A stretch of DNA of 64,000 bases from Oceanimonas smirnovii ATCC BAA-899 (GTDB taxonomy: Bacteria; Pseudomonadota; Gammaproteobacteria; Enterobacterales; Aeromonadaceae): NCBI RefSeq assembly GCF_000381965.1, contig NZ_KB908454.1, positions 527,940 to 591,939 of the forward strand, written 5' to 3'. Shown here one piece after another: positions 26,723-35,304 of this stretch. The translations under genes and the position numbers were made by a program. The stretch's first letter is position 1. Each line of letters opens with the position of its first letter. The notes under the pieces are model-generated. The model was not told the DNA's origin. It saw nothing but the letters and a program-made list of their open reading frames with translations, and made no database searches.

Positions 26723-26909
26723 GAACGGGAACCTTGTAAGCTTAAAATCCGTGAAAGCCTGAATTGTAGCAGGGGGGCGGAGCGGGAAGAAGTGCCTTGC
26801 TCTGGCTAAATGTTGTTCAGCTGAGCCCCCGCCTGGCCATTCTGTGTCGCTGCTGTGCTACCCTAGAGTGGTTCAAGCAAGCCAATCCCTTAAAAAAGGA
26901 AGCATCTTC

Positions 26910-28544
26910 ATGGCAGAAAAAGATAACCATGATGTTATCGCCCCCGAGGGCAAAGTGACGCCCATTGATACCGATTATCAGATAGGGCAAGACAATATCG
27001 CCCTGCAAATTGGTCCGTTCGGGCTCGACATTCATAACCGTGTATTCATGATCTCCGGTCTGGCTATTGTGGCCTTTGTGTTTCTCACCCTGGCGTTTCA
27101 GAACCAGGTAGGGCCCATGTTCAGCGATCTGCGCGGCTGGCTCACGTCCACCCTTGACTGGTTCTTTCTTTCCGCCGGTAACATTTTTGTGCTGGTGTGT
27201 CTGGGGCTGATTATTTCCCCCCTGGGCAAAGTCCGCATCGGCGGCACCGAAGCCAGCCCGGATTTCACCTATATCGGCTGGTTCTCCATGCTGTTTGCCG
27301 CCGGCATGGGCATAGGTCTGATGTTTTTTGGTGTGTCCGAGCCGCTGACTCACTTCGGTACCTCGTTTGCCGGCACCACGGTAGAAAACGGCGTGCGTAC
27401 TGACTGGGCTCCGCTGGGCGGAGCTGCCGGAAATGCCGCCGAGGCCAGCCGTCTTGGCATGGCCGCCACCCTGTATCACTGGGCACTGCACCCCTGGGCC
27501 ATTTATGCGGTGCTGGCACTGGGTCTGGCCATTTTCTCCTTTAACAAGGGGCTGCCGCTGACCATGCGCTCTGTGCTCTATCCGCTGCTGGGTGAGCGGG
27601 TATGGGGCTGGCCTGGTCATATTATTGATATTCTGGCGGTGGTCGCCACTCTGTTTGGTCTGGCTACGTCGCTGGGTTACGGTGCCTCTCAGGCCTCGGC
27701 CGGCCTTAACTTTCTGTTTGATATTCCCGATACGGTCACCACTCAGGTAGTGCTGGTGATCCTCATTACTCTGGTGGCACTGGTGTCGGTGCTGGCCGGG
27801 CTGGATGCGGGGGTAAAACGCCTGTCTGAAATCAACATGGGGCTGGCGGCACTGCTGCTGGGCTTTGTGCTGATAGTGGGGCCGACCCTGCTTATCTTTA
27901 CCGGTCTGTTCAACAATATTGTTGCGTACTTTGAGTATTTCCCGGCGCTGTCCATGCCCTTTGGCCGGGAAGATGCCAATTACTCCCAGGGCTGGACTGC
28001 CTTCTACTGGGCCTGGTGGATTTCCTGGTCACCCTTTGTAGGCATGTTTATTGCCCGGGTATCCCGTGGCCGTTCGGTGCGTGAGTTCCTGATTGCCGTA
28101 CTGGTGGTGCCAACTTCTGCCTGTATGCTGTGGTTCAGCGCCTTTGGCGGTACCGCCATCGATCTGGTGGTGAGTGACGGCATCAAGGCTGTCAGTGAAG
28201 CCGCACTGCCGCTGCAGCTGTTTGTGATGCTGGAGCAGCTGCCGCTCACCGCCATTACTTCCTTTATCGGTATTGTGCTGGTAGTGGTGTTCTTTGTTAC
28301 CTCGTCCGACTCCGGCTCGCTGGTCATCGACACCATTGCCGCCGGCGGCAAGGTCAACGCGCCCAAGCCGCAGCGGGTGTTCTGGTGTACCTTTGAGGGT
28401 CTGGTGGCCATTGCCCTGATGCTGGGCGGCGGTCTGGCCGGTTTGCAGGCCATGGCGGTATCTACCGGCTTTCCCTTTACCATAGTGCTGCTTATTTCCT
28501 GTGTAGCGCTGATCAAAGGGCTGATGTCGGAGCCAAGAGGCTAA
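26910..28544 (+). CDS. BCCT-family betaine/choline/carnitine transporter
   Basis: A 544-residue secondary transporter with about 12 membrane helices. The family block FAAGMGIGLMFFGVSEPLTH and the signature WAWWISWSPFVGMFIARVSR are intact. The Gly-rich MGIG on helix 3 is like sodium-coupled betaine carriers rather than the CaiT antiporter; the exact substrate (betaine, choline or another trimethylammonium) cannot be told. The ATG at 26910 is nine bases after AAGGA; an earlier in-frame ATG at 26844 lacks a ribosome site. A strong terminator follows, so it is probably transcribed alone for osmoprotection. Confidence 0.9.
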   Translation: MAEKDNHDVIAPEGKVTPIDTDYQIGQDNIALQIGPFGLDIHNRVFMISGLAIVAFVFLTLAFQNQVGPMFSDLRGWLTSTLDWFFLSAGNIFVLVCLGLIISPLGKVRIGGTEASPDFTYIGWFSMLFAAGMGIGLMFFGVSEPLTHFGTSFAGTTVENGVRTDWAPLGGAAGNAAEASRLGMAATLYHWALHPWAIYAVLALGLAIFSFNKGLPLTMRSVLYPLLGERVWGWPGHIIDILAVVATLFGLATSLGYGASQASAGLNFLFDIPDTVTTQVVLVILITLVALVSVLAGLDAGVKRLSEINMGLAALLLGFVLIVGPTLLIFTGLFNNIVAYFEYFPALSMPFGREDANYSQGWTAFYWAWWISWSPFVGMFIARVSRGRSVREFLIAVLVVPTSACMLWFSAFGGTAIDLVVSDGIKAVSEAALPLQLFVMLEQLPLTAITSFIGIVLVVVFFVTSSDSGSLVIDTIAAGGKVNAPKPQRVFWCTFEGLVAIALMLGGGLAGLQAMAVSTGFPFTIVLLISCVALIKGLMSEPRG

Positions 28545-28570
28545 GCGCCTGCGGCACCGTTAATCAATTT

Positions 28571-28595
28571 AAAGGCAGCCGGGTGCTGCCTTTTT
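28571..28595 (+). terminator. Terminator after the BCCT transporter gene
   Basis: AAAGGCAGC (28571-28579) and GCTGCCTTT (28585-28593) form a perfect nine-base stem with a CGGGT loop, and TTTTT overlaps the 3' arm. It ends the transporter transcript 21 bases before the next start codon. Confidence 0.9.
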
Positions 28596-28616
28596 CACGT
28601 TTTGCAGGAGTGAACC

Positions 28617-30485
28617 ATGGAAGCAGAGCAGCTGGAGGTACTCGCTTTTATACGCCAGTGCTACCCCTTCAAGGCGCTGCCCGACCAAGAGCTGGAGCAC
28701 ATAGCCACTCAGGTGGAGGTCAGCTACTTTCGGGCCGGTACCGTTATTTTTAAATATGGCGATGCGGTGCACCATCTCTATCTTATTCGCAGCGGGGCGG
28801 TAGAAATACACCGCCGTAACGGTGAGCTGTATAACCGCCTGAGTGAAGGCAGCCTGTTTGGTCAGATGGGGCTGCTGATGAATAATAAAAACCGCTTGCC
28901 TGCCACTACGCTGGAAGACACCCTGGTCTATTGCCTGCCCGAAGTCGTGTTTCATGATTTGTATGAACGCTTTGAAGTCTTTGCCGATTTTGTGGAAGTG
29001 GGAGACAGTGCCCGGCTGCGCCATGCGGTGTCCCGTCATCAGGAAGCCAACGAACTGATGACGTCCAGCATTCGTGAACTGATTTCCCGCGAGCCGGTAT
29101 CTATCGGCCGCGCTGCCAGCGTATTTGATGCCGCCCGTAAAATGACCGAAGAGGCCGTTTCCTCCATTCTGGTGCTGAACGAAGAAGGGGAAGAGGTAGA
29201 AGTGGCCGGCATTATTACCGACCGGGATCTGCGTACCCGGGTGCTGGCCGAAGAGCTGCCTTCCAGTACGCCGGTAGCCGAGATCATGTCGGTGGATCTG
29301 GTGGCGGCAGAAAGTGATCAATATGTGTTTGAAGCCATGCTGACCATGCTGCGCTATAACCTGCACCATTTGCCGGTACTGCACAGAGGCAAGCCCATCG
29401 GTGTGGTGGCGCTGTCGGATGTTATGCGTCATGAATCCCGCAACAGCCTGTTTGTGGTGCGGCATATTTTTCGCGCCCAGGATGCCGGCGAGCTGGCCAC
29501 CATTGCCGACGATGCCAGAGCCTGCTTTGTGCGCATGGTTAACGAAGACGCCAACTCTCACATGATTGGCTCCGCCATGGCGGTGATTGGCCGCAGCTTC
29601 AAGCAGCGGCTGCTGGAGCTGGCCGAAGAAAAACTGGGGCCGCCGCCGGTGCCGTACTGCTTTCTGGCGCTGGGCTCCATGGCCCGGGACGAACAACTGG
29701 TGGTGACCGACCAGGATAACGCCATTATTCTCGATAACAGTTATGATGCCGAACGGCACAATGACTATTTTGCTGAGCTGGCCAACTTTGTGTGTGATGG
29801 CCTGGCCGCCTGTGGCTACAGCTACTGCACCGGCAATATTATGGCCACCAACCCGGAATGGCGCAAAACCCGCACAGAGTGGGAGCAGTGCTTTATTGAC
29901 TGGATAGACAACCCCAGCGCCCGCTCTTTGCTGAACAGTAATATCTTCTTTGATCTTGACGGCGTATACGGCCACCTGGAATGGGCCGAACAGCTTAATC
30001 GCTTAATTGTGCGCCGCGCCCGCCGCAGTCCGCGTTTTCTGGCCAGCATGGCCCGCAATGCGCTGCTGCGCACGCCACCGCTCGGGTTCTTTAAAGAGTT
30101 TGTCATGGAGCAGGACGGCAAACATAACAACTCCATTAACCTTAAGCGCCGCGGCACGGCACCGCTGGCAGATTTAATTCGTGTGCATGCCCTGGCGGTA
30201 GGTTCCAAGGCACAGAATTCCTTTGAGCGGCTGAACGATGTGATTGAGGCCGATATACTGCCCAGAGGCAGAGGGCCGGATCTGCGGGACGCCATGGAGT
30301 TTATTGCCATGGTGCGCATTCGTCATCAGGCCATGGACGTAGAAGCGGGCAGAGAGCCTGATAACAATATAGAGCCGGAAAACCTGTCCGACTTTGAACG
30401 GCGCAACCTTAAAGAGGCGTTTCAGATCCTGAGTCAGGCACAGAAGTTTCTGAAGTTCCGTTATCAGCCCGGACGAGCCTCGTAA
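28617..30485 (+). CDS. cNMP-binding/CBS/DUF294 signalling nucleotidyltransferase
   Basis: A 622-residue protein with a cyclic-nucleotide-binding domain (about 20-135; FRAGTVIFKYGDAVHHLYLI), two CBS motifs (about 150-275; VSSILVLNEEGEE and HHLPVLHRGKPIGVV), a DUF294 nucleotidyltransferase-like domain with GSMARDEQ at residues 353-360 and TDQDNAI nearby, and a DUF294 C-terminal helical domain. The family is probably regulatory. Such proteins with a neighbouring DnaQ-like exonuclease are often found beside acetate or solute permeases; here the upstream gene is a BCCT transporter, but a terminator separates them. GGAG precedes the ATG. Confidence 0.88.
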   Translation: MEAEQLEVLAFIRQCYPFKALPDQELEHIATQVEVSYFRAGTVIFKYGDAVHHLYLIRSGAVEIHRRNGELYNRLSEGSLFGQMGLLMNNKNRLPATTLEDTLVYCLPEVVFHDLYERFEVFADFVEVGDSARLRHAVSRHQEANELMTSSIRELISREPVSIGRAASVFDAARKMTEEAVSSILVLNEEGEEVEVAGIITDRDLRTRVLAEELPSSTPVAEIMSVDLVAAESDQYVFEAMLTMLRYNLHHLPVLHRGKPIGVVALSDVMRHESRNSLFVVRHIFRAQDAGELATIADDARACFVRMVNEDANSHMIGSAMAVIGRSFKQRLLELAEEKLGPPPVPYCFLALGSMARDEQLVVTDQDNAIILDNSYDAERHNDYFAELANFVCDGLAACGYSYCTGNIMATNPEWRKTRTEWEQCFIDWIDNPSARSLLNSNIFFDLDGVYGHLEWAEQLNRLIVRRARRSPRFLASMARNALLRTPPLGFFKEFVMEQDGKHNNSINLKRRGTAPLADLIRVHALAVGSKAQNSFERLNDVIEADILPRGRGPDLRDAMEFIAMVRIRHQAMDVEAGREPDNNIEPENLSDFERRNLKEAFQILSQAQKFLKFRYQPGRAS

Positions 30486-30495
30486 GGAGCCTATG

Positions 30496-31224
30496 ATGTA
30501 TCTCAGACCGTCATCATTGGTCGACACCGCCAGTGCACCCGACTGGCCGGCGTTGTTTGAAGAGCGTGCCCGCAGCGCCCGTGACTACCGGCTGCAGCGC
30601 TTTTACCGGGCTGGCCTGCCGGGTCCGGACACGCCGCTGGCAGACGTGCCTTTTGTGGCGCTGGACTTTGAAACCACCGGGCTGGATGCCAGAAAAGACG
30701 CCATTGTCAGCATAGGGCTGGTGCCTTTCGATCTGCAGCGCATTTACTGTCGCGCATCTGCTCACTGGATTGTCAACCCGCACCGGCCAATGGCGGGTAA
30801 TACCGTGGCCATTCACGGTATTACCCATTCGGAAATAGAGGAAGCGCCGGACTTGTTACAGGTGCTGGATGCACTGCTCAACGCCCTGGCCGGACGTATT
30901 GTGGTGGTGCACTACCGGCGCATAGAGCAGATTTTCTTTGCCGCCGCCTTGAAAGCGAGGCTATATGAGGATATTCGCTTTCCGGTGATCGATACCATGG
31001 AGCTGGAAACCCGCTTTCACCCTCGTCAGCTCAGCCTGTGGAGCCGGTTGCGGGGGCGCAAGCCGGTATCCATTCGTCTGGCCAACAGCCGTGAGCGCTA
31101 TAATCTGCCCCATTATTCGCCCCACCATGCTTTAACCGATGCCCTGGCCACCGCCGAACTGTTGCTGGCACAAATTGCCCATCACTATACGCCGGAGACG
31201 CCGTTAAGTGAGTTATGGCTTTAA
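30496..31224 (+). CDS. DnaQ-like 3'-5' exonuclease (DEDDh)
   Basis: A 242-residue exonuclease. The Exo I motif ALDFETTGLD, Exo II near VAIHGITHSE and the C-terminal HHALTDALATAEL (Exo III with catalytic His and Asp) place it in the DEDDh family of DNA polymerase III epsilon. The N-terminal 50 residues are not part of the nuclease fold. It follows the DUF294 gene after ten bases, so the two are an operon. AAGGAG is six bases before the ATG at 30496; the ATG at 30493 is also possible. It is not the replicative dnaQ by context. Confidence 0.87.
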   Translation: MYLRPSSLVDTASAPDWPALFEERARSARDYRLQRFYRAGLPGPDTPLADVPFVALDFETTGLDARKDAIVSIGLVPFDLQRIYCRASAHWIVNPHRPMAGNTVAIHGITHSEIEEAPDLLQVLDALLNALAGRIVVVHYRRIEQIFFAAALKARLYEDIRFPVIDTMELETRFHPRQLSLWSRLRGRKPVSIRLANSRERYNLPHYSPHHALTDALATAELLLAQIAHHYTPETPLSELWL

Positions 31225-31228
31225 CCTG

Positions 31229-31273
31229 CTCCCTTCGGGAGAGCCGTAAGCCATAAGCTTTCAGCTGTAAGTG
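31229..31273 (+). repeat. Repeat family A, copy 3
   Basis: CTCCCTTCGGGAG begins four bases after the exonuclease stop and is followed by GCCGTAAGCC, ATAAGCTTTC and AGCTGTAAGTG. This is the copy closest to the apparent family consensus. Confidence 0.75.
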
Positions 31274-31329
31274 GGTGCCGGCTGTGAGTTGTGAGCAGTG
31301 CTTGTAGAGGGCGATATCCTTTGCAGGAT

Positions 31330-31354
31330 GGATTCAGGGTCAAGCCCGGAATGA
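31330..31354 (+). repeat. Repeat family B, copy 2
   Basis: A decayed copy: GGATTCAGGG then CCCGGAATGA, against GGATTCCGGC and GCCGGAATGA at 24899. The remaining bases of this 178-base gap show no gene. Confidence 0.6.
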
Positions 31355-31402
31355 CAAAGTTGTCGGCTGACCAAAAAGCGTTTTGGCATGCGTTAAGCTG
31401 GC

Positions 31403-32008
31403 TTACCATTTTATTTCCGGCTCGTCGTCGGGTTCATCGTCGGGCAGGCTGAGGGTAGGCTCACGGCGGCCGTTAACGGCAAACGGCTGAATGGTATCGG
31501 GCTGCAGCAGGGCGGCTATTTCTTCCCACAACATGCCGGGCTCGGGCCAGTCTCTGGGCGACAAGTGCACTACCGGCAGGCCGGCGGTCTCAATCTGCTC
31601 CAGCAGCCGGTGCCGGTGGCGGCCGTCGGTGCGGCTCAGGCTGTCGTCGGTCAGTGCGACGACCACCCGGGGCATCAGCTCCCCGGGAGAGCACAACACA
31701 AAATCAAGTGTCTCGCCCAGCATCATCTGAGCGGCCTGCTCCCGTTGTGCTTTACCAAGTGCCGCAGAGACTGCCAGAACCTCGCTCATCTGCACCGCTG
31801 CAAACACCCGCAGCCGGTGATTTACCGCCTGTTCCAGCAATGCAAAGGCAGTGGCGGCTTCCGGGCTGAACATCACGGCGGGCTCAAACAGTACTTTCGG
31901 CTTGCCCCGCCACAGCCGGCGCAGCAGACTATAGAGCATCAGCAACACCAGCAAACCCACAAAGGTCAGCATCAGCCAGTCGAGCAGTGACACAGGTAAC
32001 CAATCCAT
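31403..32008 (-). CDS. DUF2726-domain membrane-anchored protein
   Basis: A 201-residue protein with one N-terminal membrane helix (LLDWLMLTFVGLLVLLMLYS) and a soluble DUF2726-like domain (LLEQAVNHRLRVFAAVQMSE and LDFVLCSPGELMPRVVVALT, then GLPVVHL). DUF2726 has a restriction-endonuclease-like topology in the family, but no activity is established. The C-terminus is acidic (DDEPDDEPE). The ATG at 32008 is preferred to a TTG at 32011. It is divergent from gcvA. Confidence 0.75.
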   Translation of the reverse strand: MDWLPVSLLDWLMLTFVGLLVLLMLYSLLRRLWRGKPKVLFEPAVMFSPEAATAFALLEQAVNHRLRVFAAVQMSEVLAVSAALGKAQREQAAQMMLGETLDFVLCSPGELMPRVVVALTDDSLSRTDGRHRHRLLEQIETAGLPVVHLSPRDWPEPGMLWEEIAALLQPDTIQPFAVNGRREPTLSLPDDEPDDEPEIKW

Positions 32009-32104
32009 CAATCTTCAGTCCGCCATAGATCAAGAATGCCAGTGTACTCAGCCCGTCATTAAAAATGAACCAGAGCCATGCTGGTATGCGCAGCCGCAGA
32101 CCCC

Positions 32105-32110
32105 TATAAT
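32105..32110 (+). promoter_or_regulatory. Consensus -10 box upstream of gcvA
   Basis: A perfect TATAAT lies 26 bases before the gcvA ATG. The -35 position at 17-base spacing reads TGGTAT, a poor match, which suits an activated or autoregulated promoter. Confidence 0.45.
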
Positions 32111-32136
32111 TCACAGCCACTTAAACGCTGTCAGAG

Positions 32137-33054
32137 ATGAGCATGTCCCGGCGATTACCTCCGCTTAACGCGCTGAAAGCCTTTGAAGCCGCTGCCCGTA
32201 ACCTGAGCTTCACCCGGGCAGCTGAAGAGCTGTTTGTGACTCAGGCCGCCATCAGCCATCAAATCAAGGCGCTGGAAGAATTTCTGGGTATCAAGCTGTT
32301 TCGGCGGCGTAACCGCTCGCTGCTGCTCACTGAAGAGGGGCAGAGTTACTTTCTGGAAATAAAGGATATTTTTACCGGTATTTCCGATGCCACCGAACGC
32401 CTGCTGGCGCGCAGTGCCAAAGGAGCCCTTACCGTCAGCCTGCAGCCCAGTTTTGCCATTCAGTGGCTGGTGCCCAGGCTGGTGCGCTTCAGTGAGGCAC
32501 ATCCGGACATAGACGTGCGCATCAAGGCGGTGGATCTGGACGAAGGCTCGCTCACCGACGACGTGGATGTGGCTATTTATTATGGTAAGGGGCACTGGCC
32601 AGGTCTGCGCGCCGACAAGCTGCATGCGGAATACCTGATCCCGGTATGCTCGCCCATGCTGCTGATGGGCACCCGGCCGCTGAAAACCCCGGAAGATTTA
32701 ACCCGGCATACTCTGCTGCATGATACTTCGCGGCGTGACTGGAAGGCCTGGTTCAAGCAGCTGGATATTCAGGCCGCCAACGTCAATCAGGGGCCGATTT
32801 TCAGTCATTCCTCCATGGTGATCCAGGCGGCCATTCATGGCCAGGGGGTGGCCCTTGGCCACAGTGTGCTCACTCAGCCGGAAATCGATGCCGGCCGGCT
32901 GGTCTGCCCCTTTGAGCAGGTGTTAATGTCAAAAAATGCGTATTACCTGGTCAGTCATGAGGCTCAGGCAAACCTTGGCAAAATTGCTGCCTTTCGTGAC
33001 TGGATGCTGGCGCTGGTCAGTAAAGAAGAAAAACAAAAAGGGGTAAACAGTTGA
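32137..33054 (+). CDS. gcvA: GcvA, LysR-type regulator of glycine cleavage
   Basis: A 305-residue LysR regulator. The N-terminal helix-turn-helix (FTRAAEELFVTQAAISHQIK) and the GcvA-type start SRRLPPLNALKAFEAAARN are clear, followed by the periplasmic-binding-like effector domain (SLQPSFAIQWLVPRLVRF). In E. coli GcvA controls gcvTHP with glycine and purines. The order gcvA, DUF423 gene, rlmM is conserved with E. coli, supporting the name. No gcvB-like RNA was recognised in the 128-base upstream gap. It overlaps the next gene by four bases. Confidence 0.9.
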   Translation: MSMSRRLPPLNALKAFEAAARNLSFTRAAEELFVTQAAISHQIKALEEFLGIKLFRRRNRSLLLTEEGQSYFLEIKDIFTGISDATERLLARSAKGALTVSLQPSFAIQWLVPRLVRFSEAHPDIDVRIKAVDLDEGSLTDDVDVAIYYGKGHWPGLRADKLHAEYLIPVCSPMLLMGTRPLKTPEDLTRHTLLHDTSRRDWKAWFKQLDIQAANVNQGPIFSHSSMVIQAAIHGQGVALGHSVLTQPEIDAGRLVCPFEQVLMSKNAYYLVSHEAQANLGKIAAFRDWMLALVSKEEKQKGVNS

Positions 33055-33662
33055 ACGTATTAAAAGATGGCCCCGACCATGCTGCAGCAAGAGTACTGCT
33101 GGCCCATGGTGCCGGTGCCGGTATGGAGCACGATGTCATGCACACACTGGCCCGGGGACTGGCAGACGAGCATATTCAGGTGGTGCGCTTTGAGTTCCCT
33201 TATATGCAAAAAACCCGAAGTGATGGCCGCCGCCGGCCGCCGGATCGTGAGCCGGTATTACTGAACTGCTGGCGCGAGCTGGCGGCGGAGTTTACTCATC
33301 CGCGGTTGTTTCTGGCAGGCAAGTCCATGGGCGGGCGCATGGCCTCACTGGTGGCCGATGAGTTGGCCCCTGCCGGACTGATATTGCTGGGCTTTCCGTT
33401 TCATCCGCCGGGCAAACCCGAACGTTTTCGCGGGCAGCACCTGGCCTCCATTGCCACGCCCACCCTGTTGTTGCAAGGGGAGCGCGACACTTTTGGCAAC
33501 CGGGAAGCCGTGGCCGGTTACGATCTGGCTGATACGGTACAAACCGGCTGGATTACCGATGGCGATCATGGCTTCAAGCCGCGCAAGTCTTCGGGTGCAA
33601 CCCTTGAGGGCAATCTGGCTCAGGTGATTGAACGCATCAGGAGCTTTATTCATGATCATTAA
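33051..33662 (+). CDS. KANL3/Tex30-type alpha/beta hydrolase
   Basis: A 203-residue alpha/beta hydrolase. LLAHGAGAGMEHDVM is the oxyanion loop region, GKSMGGRMASLVA gives the nucleophile elbow with Ser, and LQGERDTFG and DGDHGFKPRK supply the Asp and His. Substrate unknown. The start is a TTG at 33051 embedded in the gcvA stop (TTGA), about nine bases after AAGGGG; no ATG is available before the conserved LLAHGAGAG block. It is inserted between gcvA and the DUF423 gene, which are adjacent in E. coli. Confidence 0.82.
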   Translation: MNVLKDGPDHAAARVLLAHGAGAGMEHDVMHTLARGLADEHIQVVRFEFPYMQKTRSDGRRRPPDREPVLLNCWRELAAEFTHPRLFLAGKSMGGRMASLVADELAPAGLILLGFPFHPPGKPERFRGQHLASIATPTLLLQGERDTFGNREAVAGYDLADTVQTGWITDGDHGFKPRKSSGATLEGNLAQVIERIRSFIHDH

Positions 33663-34029
33663 TCTTGCCTTTTATGCTGCGGCTTTGGCCGGCCTCAGTG
33701 CCACTGCGCTGGGGGCCTATGGTGCCCATGGCCTGGTGGCAGCCCCGGCGCTGGTATCGGCGTTTAACACCGGTGTGCAATATCAGTTTCTGCACGCCCT
33801 GGCACTGCTGTTGCTGGCCATTATGCTCCGGCAGCGGGCCAGTGTGCTGATCAACGCCGCGGTCGTTTGTTTTGTACTGGGCATGGTGATGTTCAGCGGC
33901 AGTATTTATGCCCTGGTGTTGTTTGGCACCAAAGGGATTGGTTTTATTACCCCGCTCGGGGGGTTGAGTTTTATGGTGGGTTGGTTATGCCTGTTGCTGG
34001 CCGGCCGCACCTGGTTGAGGTTTAAATGA
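33652..34029 (+). CDS. DUF423 membrane protein (YgdD-like)
   Basis: A 125-residue protein with four predicted membrane helices. [12 protein letters not shown] and the helix with [16 protein letters not shown] are typical of DUF423. The function is unknown; in E. coli ygdD sits between gcvA and rlmM, as here. AGGAG lies eight bases before the ATG at 33652, which is preferred to an in-frame ATG at 33628 inside the hydrolase gene. It overlaps rlmM (ATGA). Confidence 0.9.
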   Translation: MIINLAFYAAALAGLSATALGAYGAHGLVAAPALVSAFNTGVQYQFLHALALLLLAIMLRQRASVLINAAVVCFVLGMVMFSGSIYALVLFGTKGIGFITPLGGLSFMVGWLCLLLAGRTWLRFK

Positions 34030-35117
34030 AACAGTTGTTGATCTATTGCCGTCCCGGATTTGAAAAAGAAGCGGCGGCCGAAATTCAGGACAGGGCAGGG
34101 CAAATGGGTTGCCCGGGCTTTGCCCGCACCAAAGATAACAGCGGTTATGTGGTGTATGAGTGCTTTCAGCCGGAAGACGGCGATCTGCTGGGTCGTAAGC
34201 TGCCATTTCGTGAGCTGATTTTTGCCCGTCAGATGCTGGTGGTATGGGCCGAGCTGAATGATCTGCCGCTGGACGATCGCATCAGCCCTATTATTGATGC
34301 CGCCGAGGGCATGCCTCTGTGCGGTGATATTCGGGTAGAAACTGCCGACACCAATGATGGCAAGGAGCTGTCAAAGTTTTGCCGCAAATTTACCGTGCCG
34401 GCGCGTCAGGCTTTGCGCGGCAAGGGGGTATTAACCCGCGCCGAAGCCCGCAACCGGCCCACACTGCATCTGTTCTTTACCGCCAACAATAAGGTCATGC
34501 TGGGTTATTCCTATTCCTATAACCAGTCACCCTTTCATATGGGCATTCCCCGGCTGCGGTTTCCTGCCGATGCGCCCAGTCGCTCCAGCCTCAAGCTGGA
34601 AGAGGCTTTTCATGTGTTTATTCCCCGTGAAGAGTGGGATACCCGGCTGACGTCGGGCATGCGTGGTGTCGATTTGGGGGCCGCTCCCGGCGGCTGGACT
34701 TATCAGCTGGTCGCCCGGGGCATGATGGTCACCGCTATTGATAACGGCCCCATGGCAGACAGCCTGATGGAAACCGGCCAGGTAAAACACTATCGGGAAG
34801 ATGGTTTTAAATGGCGGCCCAGCCGCAAAAATACTTATTGGCTGGTGTGCGACATGGTAGACAAACCCGCCCGGGTGGTGGCGCTCATGGCCGACTGGCT
34901 GCTGGCAGAAGACTGCCAGGAGGCCATTTTTAACCTCAAGCTGCCGATGAAAAAGCGCTACGCTGAAGCCGTACATAACCTGCAGCAATTGCAGGAAAAG
35001 CTCGACCAGCTGGGAGGGTTTCAGGTGCAGGCCAAGCAGCTCTATCACGACCGGGAAGAAATTACGGTGCATGTGTGTCAGCCACGTAAAGTCGCCAAGC
35101 TTCAGCCCAAGGACTGA
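34026..35117 (+). CDS. rlmM: RlmM, 23S rRNA C2498 2'-O-methyltransferase
   Basis: A 363-residue RlmM with an N-terminal THUMP-like domain ([20 protein letters not shown]) and a Rossmann methyltransferase domain. [19 protein letters not shown] is the S-adenosylmethionine loop and [15 protein letters not shown] residues ([11 protein letters not shown]) follow it. It methylates C2498 of 23S rRNA. Length is close to the E. coli enzyme. It ends directly at a family A repeat. Confidence 0.96.
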   Translation: MKQLLIYCRPGFEKEAAAEIQDRAGQMGCPGFARTKDNSGYVVYECFQPEDGDLLGRKLPFRELIFARQMLVVWAELNDLPLDDRISPIIDAAEGMPLCGDIRVETADTNDGKELSKFCRKFTVPARQALRGKGVLTRAEARNRPTLHLFFTANNKVMLGYSYSYNQSPFHMGIPRLRFPADAPSRSSLKLEEAFHVFIPREEWDTRLTSGMRGVDLGAAPGGWTYQLVARGMMVTAIDNGPMADSLMETGQVKHYREDGFKWRPSRKNTYWLVCDMVDKPARVVALMADWLLAEDCQEAIFNLKLPMKKRYAEAVHNLQQLQEKLDQLGGFQVQAKQLYHDREEITVHVCQPRKVAKLQPKD

Positions 35118-35160
35118 CCCCTTCGGGGAGCCGTCAGCTTTATGCGGTCAGCTGTAAGTG
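35118..35160 (+). repeat. Repeat family A, copy 4 (after rlmM)
   Basis: CCCCTTCGGGG starts at the base after the rlmM stop, followed by AGCCGTCAGC and GGTCAGCTGTAAGTG. It forms an inverted pair with the copy at 35270. Confidence 0.75.
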
Positions 35161-35236
35161 ATGTTGTCTGGAGGTACCGGTAAACCAGGTCTGCTTTCGC
35201 TGGCCCTGCCGGCTGAGGCGGCACAAAACCAGACAG

Positions 35237-35268
35237 AAAAACGGCGCTGTGAGAACAGCGCCGTTTTT
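35237..35268. terminator. Bidirectional terminator between rlmM and icd
   Basis: AAAAACGGCGCTGT (35237-35250), a GAGA loop and ACAGCGCCGTTTTT form a 14-base stem. A runs and T runs flank it symmetrically, so it can end transcripts of both convergent genes. Confidence 0.92.
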
Positions 35269-35269
35269 T

Positions 35270-35302
35270 ACTTACAGCTTACAGCTTATAGCTGACCGCT
35301 GT
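35270..35302 (-). repeat. Repeat family A, copy 5
   Basis: On the minus strand it reads ACAGCGGTCAGC, TATAAGCTG, TAAGCTGTAAGT, just after the icd stop. This copy lacks the CTTCGG hairpin seen in copies 1-4. Confidence 0.65.
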
Positions 35303-35304
35303 TT

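Noticed and set aside
26773..26783. G-rich tract near the proS/BCCT divergent region as a G-quadruplex
   Set aside because: There is one long G run and no four separate runs within a short distance.
25079..26809. 576-codon open frame on the plus strand opposite proS
   Set aside because: Its sequence is the mirror of proS in a GC-rich gene, is rich in His/Gln/Gly without domains, and has no ribosome site. proS is certain.
32009..32136. Possible GcvB small RNA divergent from gcvA
   Set aside because: The gap is only 128 bases and no conserved GcvB seed region or terminator is visible.
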